Assembly: GCA_036346395.1 (NCBI GenBank)
Contig: CM070603.1
Span: 28,553,045 to 28,617,044 of the forward strand
Origin: Hsuehochloa calcarea
Lineage: Eukaryota; Streptophyta; Magnoliopsida; Poales; Poaceae
DNA length: 64,000 nt
Reading direction: 5' to 3'
The position numbers were made by a program, and so were the translations under genes. The notes under the pieces were generated by a model. That model saw only the letters and a program-made list of their open reading frames with translations, had not been told where the DNA came from and did no database searches. Within the stretch, counting starts at the first letter, position 1. The number at the start of each line of letters is the position of its first letter. Below are positions 23,880 through 34,699 of this stretch, piece by piece.

Positions 23880-24600
23880 CACCACCCGCCACGAGGCCCA
23901 TGCCCTGGCAGGGCGGCTCCACGCCGACTTTGCCCGCAGGGACTCCGCCGCTGCTCGCTACCCGCCTCGAGGTTTTTGCCTCGGTGGGGCGGCTCCGGCT
24001 CGGCGCCGCATCGACTTCGCCCACACGGGCTCCCCCGGCTCGCCGCCGCCTCGAGGCCCATACCTCGGCGGGCGCTCCAAGATCGACCGCCCACGGGATC
24101 CGCTCCGGCTCGCCACCCGACTTGAGGCCCATGCCTCGGCGGGCGGCCGCAGATCGACCGCCCACACGGCTCCTTCTGACTCGTCGCCCGCCTCGAGGCC
24201 CATACCTCGGTGGGCGACCGCATCGACCGCCCACATGGGCTCGCTCCGGCTCGCCGTCCGCCTCGAGGCCCAAGCCTCGTCGAGGCGGCTCCGTATCGAC
24301 TTCGCCGACACGGGCTTCGCTCTGGCTCGCCGCCCGCCTCGAGACACATTCCTCGGTGGGGTGGCTCCGTGTCGAGCCCGCCGAGGCCCATGCCTCGGCG
24401 GGCGGCTCCGACGCACCGCCGCCTAGAGGGCCATGTTTGATGGGCGGCCAGTCGTCGACTTCGCCCGTGGATTCCGCCGCTGCTCGCCGCCCGCCTCGAG
24501 GGTCATCCTCGGTGGGGCGGCCCTGACGCACCACCCGCCTCGAGGGTCATGCCCCGGTGGGGCGGCCCCGACGCAACGCCCGCCTTGAGGGCTTGGGTCG
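23880..24600 (+). repeat. Degenerate tandem array, about 70-80-bp unit
   Basis: About nine diverged units centred on CCTCGAGGCCCATGCCTCGG, followed by GGGCGGCTCCG...TCGAC. They extend almost to the 3' LTR. Confidence 0.82.
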
Positions 24601-24715
24601 ATCCCTTCCGGGGTATCCCGACTCCCGAGGGGCCGGGGCGACGAGATTACGTCCGCTCACCCCTCGAGATCGCGAAACCAGTCCTCGCAACCTTGGACCA
24701 CGCAAACGAGGGAGT

Positions 24716-25053
24716 TGTCGTAGCTGCACGAGGGGTGCCCGCACCTCGGTCGTCGGGTATCTTGGTGTCTTTGTCGGTGATCTTGTACATATCTGATTAA
24801 GTCTATACAATGATTTCCCAGCAATGTGCCTAAATACCCCCCTCTCTCTCAATATTGTGAGGGCAAGAAGGTAATTGTCCCGTCTTGCCCTCCTATAAAT
24901 AGAGCCCCAATGGCATGTACAAAGGAAGGGCTCATTTTTCAGATACTCGTAATACAACTCATGACACCATTCTCTTTGGCTCCTCCTCTAGTTGGCCCCT
25001 TCATGACTAAAGGGTACTCTGTACCCACTGTCTAGCCCTATTTTGCTACGACA
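24716..25053 (+). repeat. 3' LTR of the non-coding LTR element
   Basis: 338 bp, same ends as the 5' LTR, with the same TATAAATA box at 24895-24902. The downstream five bases ATCAC repeat the left target site. Confidence 0.88.
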
Positions 25054-25445
25054 ATCACCGGACCACGACGCCTCCAGACCGTCTAGGTGTCGGCAAACAC
25101 CGCTAAGCCACATGCAACGAATGCACAAGCTTAAGTGGATACAAAATCCACCTCTAGATACAACATATGGAATTAGAGACCTCTCTCCTTGCTCATGAGG
25201 TGCAACACATGCACAATTGAGAGGAGAAGCTCACACTAGCTCAAGAGAATAAAATGAGATACCAAAGATTGTTTTACAACCGGCTAAGTGGGTATTTATA
25301 GCCCCACCATAAAAACTAGCCGTTGGGAGCAAAAATACCCAAAAATACGGTAGTACCACTGTACAAACCCGGTACTACCAATTTTACTATTGAACGGTCG
25401 AAAAGGTACATTAACTGCTCAAAAACTAGCCGTTAAAGTGTTTAG

Positions 25446-26824
25446 TGTTGGAAATATGGCCTAGAGGCAATCATAAAGATGATAATATTTCATTATATTC
25501 ATAACATTGGATAATAAGTTATCTTGTTCCTAGAATAATATTAATAATATTTATTATCAAGTATGCGACTTGATTGTGAAACGCTATATTTATGCGATGA
25601 TTATTCTTAAATGTTCCCTGGTCGAAAATATATGAGGACACATATGAATAGACTAGCATATGTTTTGGTTGATGACTATATTTCACAGGTCATGGATATG
25701 GAGATATCAAACCAATAATATGGACACACGTTAGAGAACATGGTGTTGGAAAAGACCCACCTTGAGACACTGTTGAGATTGTTATGATTCTATGTATCAT
25801 TAATTGGTCCCAAGCAATGATGATGTATAATACTTAAACCTGAGATCAGCATGGTTCTCTACATGTGTATTAGCACTCTTAGGGGTTGCTAAATGCTACT
25901 CGTAAATGGGTAGTTATAAAGGTAGCTTTCGAGTATGCTATGAAATATGCAGAGGGATGTGACTGGTCGGATATGATATTTACCCCTCCTAACATAACAG
26001 GAGAGGTGTCTCTGGGCCCCTCGTTGTGGTCGGATAAAGAAAGTGTATGGTCATGGTACTAGTGGTTGAAGTGTCAACCAGATGAAGTTATTCGACACTT
26101 GATCAAGAAAGTATTGAACAATCCATGGATGATAAAACATCTCACCTGGAGTTCAACCAGACATCGTGAGGTAAAGAGAGAATACGCGAGAAGGTCTTTC
26201 GATTCGATCGTCGATGGAGATACGAGCCGGACTAGTCGTATGGACTAAGTGGTCGAAACGAAGAGTTACGGTTGGTCGAGACCAAATTTGAACTTGTAGA
26301 TACGAGCCGTATGGACGTCGAGATCGAACATTAAGGTCACTAAGTGATCGAAACAGGTACCACTAAAGACTAGTGGTCGAAAAGAGTTTCAAGTCACACC
26401 GATTACACATGAACCTATAGTCGAGACCAAATTTGAACTTGTCGAGTTCCTAATGGGCCTCAAGAGACCCATCATGGATGCCTATATATAGTTAGTGCGT
26501 GGTGTCCCTAACGCCCTCAACTACGCCGCGTGCTAGCACTGGGTGTACCTTGGAGGTGTTGTTGCAAAGCGTCAACACTAGGACGATCCGCAACTTGTGA
26601 CGATCACAGGAGCCGGAGGAGAAGACGTGCGACGAGTAAGACCACTCGAAGGAGAAGACGCGTGGCGAGTACGACTACGACTGCATCAACTCGCTACATC
26701 AACTCTACTTCTGCTACGAGTCGGCGCGTCTAGTGGTAATCTTGTGATCTATTACTAGCGGAGTTTCCTTGGTTGAACGGTAAAATTTTATTTTGTGCTA
26801 TCGTAGCCTTCCCGCGATCCTTCA
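25446..26824 (+). mobile_element. Solo LTR, BARE/RIRE1-like (copia, Angela lineage)
   Basis: Starts TGTTGGAAATATGGCCTAGA, the hallmark opening of BARE-1/Angela LTRs in grasses, and ends GCGATCCTTCA. A perfect 5-bp target duplication TTTAG flanks it (25441-25445 and 26825-26829). There is no internal region, so this is a product of LTR-LTR recombination. It interrupts the inverted copia LTR. Confidence 0.88.
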
Positions 26825-26827
26825 TTT

Positions 26828-28160
26828 AGAGCGGTAGTAGCACAGTACAAATACGGTACTACCTTTGTGCGGTCATACCGCATCTCACGGCAGTACTATT
26901 GTAGGCAATTTTTAGCACAGACGATACTTTAAAAAAAGGACATAACTTTTTACTCTGATGACGGAATTGAGTGATATTGGATTCTATGGAAAGCTTATTT
27001 AGAGAGCTACACAACCCATCTATTTGCATGATCTTAAACATATTAGATCAATACAGAAAGAACAAGAACTCTAAAGAGTCACTGCCATAGTCTAAATCAA
27101 AGGAAATAGCAACAAGCAATCTTAGACCATGCCAAAGGAAAATGCATGAGTCCTAACAATTTACAAAACACATTTACAAACTTAGATCATGCCACAAGGA
27201 GTAGGTACGTGGACGTTAACTATTTGTAAAACACAGTTGCAAAATATAGTCACATGCTATAAGGAATAGATACATGAGTCTTAACTATTTGCAAAACACA
27301 TTCGCAAATAATAGCATCATGCCATGAACAGCTAGAGCAAGCGGGATTGAGCTATCAACACATGATGAGACTCAAGTTACTAGAAAAGACTCCTCGTAAT
27401 AGTACGGCAAACCTATACTAGCAATCCGGTCTTCTAACCAAACACCAAGACCGGTAAAATACTAGGAGCACATCCTTAGCTCTAACTAGTTATATCTTTA
27501 CCTTGAGCATCCTCTTGAAGCTTGATGACACACATTTTTACTCTAAGTCCGGGTCATGTCTTGATATGCATCAACCCGTGATGCATCCTTCACATGTCAT
27601 CCATCAACATATGATGGGTCTTCTCTTGACTTGATGATCAACTCATGATTATCTTCTCTTCAAGATGTTGATATGCATCAACACATGATGCATTCTCTTC
27701 TTGAACTTTGACTTGATGATGATCAACTCATGATGTCATCCAAAGTCTCCATCATTATGGAACATAACATATTCATCCAACTGATGGAAAATATTAGTCC
27801 TACAATGATTTACATTAATTATCAAGGTATACCTGCATTAAATGCTTCTGAATAAGCCATTACTGCCAGGTGCGGTACTACTGCCAACTAGAATTCGGTA
27901 CTACCACATGTCGGTAGAACCGCTCGGCTCAAACGGTACTACGATTTCTGGAGGATCAGAAATCACAACCGCCATATAAAATCTGGTACTACTGACCTGC
28001 GGTAGTACCACTCAAGAAATACTGTCATACCGTTTTTGAGAAAACGAGAAACTCCAAAAAAACATGCTCTCTGGAAAATACATAACGCCATGTAGATTTC
28101 AGTACTACAGACCGGCGGTAGTACCGCTATTCAAATGCGGTCATACCGATTTCCACTAAA
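26828..28160. repeat. Dispersed GGTAGTACCGC and TTTGCAAAACACATT dyad motifs in the inverted LTR
   Basis: GCGGTAGTACC / GGTACTACCG palindromes occur near 25352, 25368, 26830, 26856, 27871, 27898, 27925, 27983, 27998 and 28120. TTTGCAAAACACATTCGCAA-type dyads occur at 27166-27310. CATCAAN5TGATG-type dyads occur at about 27565-27740. The last two classes match arrays in the plus-strand LTR copy. Role unknown. Confidence 0.7.
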
Positions 28161-29171
28161 GATTTTCCAAAAGCTATTCTCAATACAATACATGACTCCT
28201 TTGTCTTGAGCTAAGTAGATCTTATATCATCTTTGCATTGCCATTACCATGCCATTATTCAAACTCTGGGACTAAGACTTTTAAAACATCTTACCACATA
28301 CATTAGTCCCATAACACAATTACAAATAATTGGATATGAAGCAATGTGAGTATATATTGACTACACAAGTTTTATATACTCAATGGATATATTTCAAAGT
28401 AGAGATCCCCAATATATGTGGATAAAAAATATGGATCAATACTAATGAAACCACAAAACATAGAGTCAACTCCCCCTAAATGTGTGCATACATGAATATG
28501 TAATAAAAACATATGCACCTATTCAAGTTAAACTTTTAGTGGAGTTCAACCTATATTTTGAATCCGAGGTATTCAACAAGATATAAGAATATGATATCGA
28601 ATGCATACCTCTATGATTTTCACATTTTTATTCAACTGAGACTAAATAATATCATAGTCAACAAACATGTTAGTCTCACATATAGATTTATCAGTAATCA
28701 CCAAAACTAAAGTAATAGAGCTTGAACTTAGAGTCGGCTCATTTTTCCCTTGGCCCGCTTTTCCTTTCTCTCCCAGGCGCGCAGCCCACCTCCTCATCCC
28801 TCCACTCTCTACTCGTGGGCCCCGCCACATCAGCGTCTCGCCCTGGTCTCCTTCTTCCTCCCAATTTCCAGCTCGTGTTGGAGCCAACATGCTACGCTGT
28901 CGACATCCATCCGAATACTCCTTTCTCTAGTGCCTTTAAAAGCGTGCCTCCTGTATCAAAATCTTCACTATGTCCTCCTCATCCAAAGCCCTAAGTCGTT
29001 GCCCTGATTCTGTCGTCGCGTTCATCGGGTTTTTTCCAAGACGCCAGCGGCCGCTGAAGGACTTCATTCCCCTCGTTGTGTTCTGTGTGGTGCTCGCCTT
29101 CTCTTCGTCCGTGAGTCCCCGAGTCGTCGCCTCCGCCTTCATCCTCAAGTCTGGTCAAGCCACCCTGTTCC

Positions 29172-31238
29172 TATAACACCTCAGCCCAACACTGAGCTTG
29201 GAATGCCACTAAACTACCCTAACTTCTAATATACAACAACACACAATAGGGTTCCAACAAGTAAAACAATATTAAATCCCGTTCACGGGTCACAATAGAA
29301 CATGAGTAAAGATTGATCAAGCATGAACAAATAAGCAGGGAAAATATAACCAGGTAAACAATCCAAAACATGCACCAAACTGATGAATCCGAAGCATTGA
29401 AACAAATAGATAAGTCCATTGACCTAAATTTTATTCAATTTATAACAAGTCCTAGTGTAATCCAGCAATAATGAATAAAAAGGTTCTCATGGCAAATAAT
29501 AATATGTCAAGTATCAAACTATCCCATGTGCTCTATTCGCCCTCAATCATGGCGGCCTCAAAGATCACCTAAAAACAGCAGAAGAGTAAGGGTGAGTCCA
29601 TGACTCAGCAAATACATGAATATACAACAAACAATGATAAATCAACATCATTCAACAATTTTATTATCATCACATGTACTTCTATTAATATTCTCATGCT
29701 GTTCTCTTCACTTTGTTTTCACATACATTCATCTCATATCAATACAATTGTACTCTACATGTCCACATGCACTTCTTGCGCGTATACCGGTATAGCGTAA
29801 GTGAATGCTCGTAACAACATTCACTCTCAAGCCCGCTCCTCCTCGAGGATCAGGGACCTCCTCCACTCCCGTGGAGTTGTGATCAATGATGATCACCTGC
29901 TCATATGCAATGTTGCTTATGAATGCAAAAATGCAAAATTTCATCATACTTATCATATCCAATTTTTCTCATGTTAGTCAACAAGATATATTCATACCAT
30001 TCCATTGCTTGCAATTAAATAAAAATAAAAGCACAACAATAAATGGTAATGAAAGATAAAGAATCACAGTGATCAATCATTGATCGTTGTCTACCGTGCA
30101 CTTGCATCAACCGTGCGAAGATGGAAGACGCGAGGAGGGCGCTGCCAAAGAACTAAACCCTCACCTGGATTAAATTAACAAGCACTCTAAGATAGCCATT
30201 CTGGACAAAAAACCAAACTAGAAGCAAATACAAACTCGTTATGACCTCTAGCGCAACCCCAACTCCAAAATCCTAAATTCTGATCTGTCCCTTGACAGAC
30301 AGTTGTGCACAAAAAACTTCATAACTTATTGACCAGAGATCCAAATGAGGTGTTCTTGGTCTCTCTAGAAAGATTATCAAATTTTCCATCTAAACCTAGT
30401 TGGTGAGCTTTCCTTATTCATCCATCTTCTACCCTTACCAAACTGATTAACAGAACATATAATTCTCGTCAGGGTTTCTGGACAGTAGCACTAAATCCAA
30501 CGTAACTTTTAGTTCACAAGGCCAAATTTTGTGGTATTTAGCTTTCTGGAAATCTTATAAAAATATCTACAACATTACTTATGGTGAGATCCCCAATTTC
30601 ATCCATTAACTATTCACTAACGATAGATTACCAATATCTGTTAGAATTGAAATAGAACTGCAGAATAGCAGCGCTACAAAAATCATATCTCCCAATCCGC
30701 TCATCCAAATGACTTGATAAAATACTCTATGGAAATCTAGTGACGTCGCCCACAATTCTCTAGGAGACGTCTTGGTCAAAATCTGCTGCTAACTACCCCA
30801 AATCTCGCGATCTCTACAAACTGCCAGAATCGATCTGTTACCGGCATCGCCTAATCACGAAATTTAAATACCAATCCAAAGGGATTCGGGGACTTACCCT
30901 TGGAGATGAAATTTCCCGACATGCTCCCAGCGAGGTACAGGACCAGGGAGGGGAAAGAGGAGGCGCTGGCCAAGTGGGGAGGGAAGAGGGAGAAGGGGGG
31001 TGGCAACTTGGTGGGGGAAGGAGCAGCCGAGTGGGGAGGAGGGAGAGGGGGTGGCGGCTAGGGTTTGGGAGAGGACACCCCCTTGGTAGGCCCCCTAGGC
31101 CTCTTGGGCTGTGGTTTAAAGCCCAGGTTGCCAGAAAAATGCAGAAACCCCCCTGAAAACTAAATTTTTTTGATTTTCTATTTTGCTCCTTCTCCCGAAT
31201 TTATTTCTAGTTTGACGATTCAATTTCAGGGTATTACA
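29172..31238 (-). mobile_element. Solo LTR, Ty3/gypsy (chromovirus-type), minus orientation
   Basis: On the minus strand it begins TGTAATACCCTGAAATTG and ends GAGGTGTTATA. It is 2067 bp and flanked by GTTCC (29167-29171) and GTTCT (31239-31243), a 5-bp duplication with one change. The opening matches TGTAAYACCC starts of RIRE3/RIRE8-like LTRs. No gag or pol is present. It sits within the outer composite LTR. Confidence 0.72.
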
Positions 31239-33263
31239 GTTCTGATCTCTCTTTGGTGAGGTTCTCACCATCCCATGTGTGTCACCCCGTGTTCCTTGTC
31301 CTCCTCTTCTGATCCCCCATCTCCTTGTCATCTCTCTACTGCCATGGTGCTCTGTCGTCGTCGTCGTTCTTCTCCACCTCCAACCATCGTGTCAGCATCG
31401 CTCCCGTCATCCTTCGGCCACCCCAACCTACCTGATGTGATCCCCTCGTTGTTGCCAACTCCGTGTCCATCTCCTTTCCCCTCGGTAGCCCTTGTTTCAC
31501 CAAAGTCGCAGCACACCTGGGCCACCCTTTCGCCATTGTAGCCGCTGTTGCCACCTCGCCGCCGCTCTTGCCGCGCCACCGCCACCCAAAGGATCGTCGT
31601 GATCCTGGGTTTCTATTTTGCTACTTGTTGCCTGTCTTCTCACCGTCGTTCATCGCCGCCGTCGAGTGCAAGCCGCCGCCAGCACCTCCTCTGTTCTTCC
31701 TCTCTCTCTTACATGTGGGTCCCACATGTTCAACCCTCTCTTCTTCTCTCAATTCCACTTCGGTCCCACCTACCAGTCTCTTTCTTCCTCTCTTTCACTT
31801 ATGAGTGGGTCCCACTTGTCGGTTTCAGTTTATTTTTCTTTTTCCTTTTCTGTCGAGAGAATATTCTAGGAATATTCTTTTTCTCTCTCTTTTTCCTTTT
31901 CACCAAATATTTCGAGAGTCCGTTCTCCTTCGTTCGAACTTCGATTCAGTCCGTTCAAAATTCTAAATTCATATAAAATCGATGTCTTTCTTTTAGAGTT
32001 GGTTTTTATGTTTTGGGATTTTATTTTATTTGATCCAAGTGTGGTAGCTGTGCAATGCCACGGTAGGTCATAGTCATTTGATCATGTTGAACCTATGATT
32101 TCAAAAGTAGTTTGTTTCATATCAAATTGCATGCTACCTTTTATATGAAAAGCTTTTGAGAATAGTTAATAACCTATTTGTCACTACGCCTCTATTGATT
32201 ATTGGAATACCATGAGTTATTTGTCACCATAGGATGGTTATTATTTGTTGGGCATATTTGTAACACCAACACGGGTTATCGTAGATATACTTAGTCATGC
32301 TTAGTTACGATAGACTCATGATCACATGTTCAACATTGATAATTTGACTTAATGATATATGGAATTGTGGTGTGATGCCACTGTTGTGCAACTGCGGTGT
32401 GATGTCACTGTTGTACCATTTGTGGTGCAATGCCGCTATTATAAAATTGTGTGCTATGGCAGGGATTGTTATTGGTTTGGTTGAACAAAATAATTTATAC
32501 TCAGGCGAGTGATTGTGCAGTAAAGGGGGTGTGTGTAGTATGTTATTTTTGGATGAGGTAGTCTCGCCTAGGCAGCTTGTCAAGGACTTAATCTTGTGCG
32601 CCATTGAACTGTGCCACATCGTACAACCACATGGCCAGTATGAGATAGACCTGGCTAACTAATTAGCAATACCTTAGCTTAGTTCTATTTTCGGAAGCGT
32701 GAGTTACGAGATGGACATATACTGATAATGGCGCAAGAGGGGCCCCTGTTTGGTCGTGAAAACATTTAGTGTTGAAACCTTAGCGGACAAAATTAGATTA
32801 AGAATGAGCTTTGTGAAGGCATTGTGATGATCACTTAGTCGCACACCTATGAAAGTGTGGTAAGACCCTTTGAGTTGATTTATCTCTTATAAGTAAAGTT
32901 GTACAACTTCTGCAGAGTTTAAACTATTTAAACAGTCGTGTCTCCTGTTACGGGCAACGCTCGGGGATTTCACACGGGAGGTAGAGTTTCTTTATAAAAA
33001 TATGTTGGAGTGTGAATGAGGAGTTAACTTGGTGAATATAATGTTCGCTTGGTGGATGAGAAGTTCACTTGGTGGTTTGGTTGAGAAGTGAATGAGAGGT
33101 TCACCAGTTGTTTCAAAGAAACTGTTTACTCTATTTATTTGTTATCTTTTAAATTACACTTTCCAATCTATTTACTGTCAATACCGCTTTCTGCAAAAGA
33201 ACCATAGGCTATTCCTTTGTTCAAGCCTTGCATGAATATTAATTTAAAATTGTTCCCTACGAC

Positions 33264-34377
33264 TAGGGGTGAAAATAGATTCAAATTTTCTCAGATCGGA
33301 TTTTTCTCGGATAATTATCGTATCAGAAATGAATGTAGATTTTTTTGTTAGAAATGAATACAGATATAGTAGCCCTGTTATCCGTCGAATACGGATCTGA
33401 ATACAGATTATCCGGATAACATGAAGGCTTAATATACGACTTTCGGCCCAAAAGAGAAAAATATATTTTAATTAATTTTCGAATTTTAGAAAATGCAACA
33501 AATCAAATAGCCTTTTAGAAAATAAAAAATAGTGTTCTCAAATTCTAGAAAAAATCATAGAAATTCCTTGAATTATTTTAAAGTTAATAAAATTAATTCC
33601 AACTTAAATTTGGTTTTTATTTTTGCACATAAAGTATTTTTAATTTTTGGAAAATAGGAAAAACCTTTTTAAAATCCAGAAATTCAAGAAATTAATTAAA
33701 ATTTTCTTTTTCACTTTAAATCCAATAAAATCCCAGAAAACTCAATAAATTTTCTTTTGACATTAAAAACTAGGAAATTTAATAATTGACTTTATTTTAT
33801 TATTTTTCCTTTTTAACCAAGAAAACTCTTTTAAATCTAAAAAATCAATAAAATAATAATTTTATTAATTTTATTTTCGGTAACATACTTTGAAATTTTA
33901 CAGTCATTTGTGTATAGATTAACCATCCAGCCTAAGCGATGTTAGTGTGAACTAAGTTTTATGTATGTGGTGAACTAAGTGTGAATGTGTGATGACTCGT
34001 GACTTTATGAGTTATGACTTATGAGCTAAATATGATAAACTAAGTATTATGTTTGTGATGAACTAATTAATGCAACTTGCTAGTGCCAATGTTATGTGTG
34101 GTTGCTGAAAATATAAATAATTCATGAATGTTTGCATCAAATAAACTAGTTATATGTTTTTGTTAATTTCTAGCATACAATTTAAGGGGTTTTCATGTTT
34201 TGAAAAATATCCATGACCGCATTCTTTTCGATTCTTATTCGCCTTATATTCGTATTCGATATTATTCATATTCGTATTTGTATATGGGGTATTTGTATTC
34301 GTATCTAGATCCGGAAAAAATGAAAATAAATATGGCAAAGGCATTATCCGTTCATATCTGATCCATTTTCGCCCCTA
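33264..34377. mobile_element. Non-autonomous hAT-like element, 1.1 kb
   Basis: Terminal inverted repeats TAGGGGTGAAAA and TTTTCGCCCCTA bound the unit. An 8-bp target duplication with one mismatch flanks it (CCTACGAC 33256-33263; CATACGAC 34378-34385). Near both ends are repeats of the type CGAATACGGAT and ATTCGTATTCG, as in hAT subterminal regions. The interior is AT-rich and has no transposase. Confidence 0.8.
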
Positions 34378-34699
34378 CATACGACTTGTTTAGGGGTTAT
34401 TTGAAGTCTTTGTGAATTAGGACGCGTTCTCCACTTGATTTGCTGCAGGCATGTTGAATGATCTTTCTAAGTTTTACGTTCCGCTGCAAGAGTTTATTTG
34501 TTTCTTTAGCCTTGCGTGACAAGTTAAGTAAACGTTGATCATAAAGTCCAGTTATTATTATTATTTGTTATTTTGAGATATTTTTAGTTAAATCGATAAA
34601 TGGATGCTATTTTATCAATGTTTCCTGTGTGAGCTAGCTACTGATCCAGGACTAGTTCATAATATACAAAGGGTTTCAGATGTGTAAATCAAGGTCCCG

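Larger units (their letters stand above)
19373..25053 (+). mobile_element. Non-coding LTR element (LARD-like) made of minisatellites
   Basis: Two LTRs (19373-19714 and 24716-25053) start TGTCGTAG and end CTACGACA. A perfect 5-bp target duplication ATCAC lies at 19368-19372 and 25054-25058. The copia LTR at about 17965-17990 shows the uninterrupted site. Directly after the 5' LTR comes TTGGCGCCATCCGTGGG, a primer site of the TGGCGCC class used by some gypsy elements. A purine tract (GAGGGAG, 24709-24714) precedes the 3' LTR. The 5.0-kb interior has no gag or pol motif. It is GC-rich and consists mostly of five different tandem arrays. The open frames there are by-products of repeat periodicity. 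Such elements need a partner's proteins to move. Confidence 0.85.
18860..28707 (-). mobile_element. Inverted solo LTR of the same long copia family, with two nested insertions
   Basis: Read on the minus strand it aligns with 15113-18490: it starts near TTTTGGTGATTACTG and ends at ATCGAGGAGG read reversed at 18860. Parts are 18860-19372, 25059-25445 and 26830-28707, about 2.78 kb after removing inserts. It lacks the 15193-16095 insertion and carries extra DNA at about 27840-28260, rich in GGTAGTACCGC motifs. No convincing target duplication was found (ACTGG on the left, nothing matching on the right), so it may be a solo LTR or a rearranged piece. Confidence 0.72.
18503..34699 (+). mobile_element. 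Composite Ty3/gypsy (chromovirus-type) solo LTR split by nested insertions
   Basis: Opens TGTAACATCCCAAATTTAG at 18503, only 12 bp after the copia element. Outer pieces are 18503-18859, about 28708-29171, 31244-33263 and 34386 to about 34699. Between them lie the inverted copia LTR, the LTR at 29172-31238 and the hAT at 33264-34377. TGTAACAYCC starts are typical of Tekay/RIRE3-like LTRs in rice (family knowledge). The right end is inferred from a weak 5-bp duplication (ATAGG 18498-18502 / ATAGT 34700-34704) and is uncertain by tens of bases. No internal coding region is seen. Confidence 0.55.

Noticed and set aside
22816..24534. Many long open frames on both strands (up to 229 codons)
   Set aside because: They follow the periodicity of the 104-, 72- and 75-bp arrays; translations are repetitive and have no known domain.
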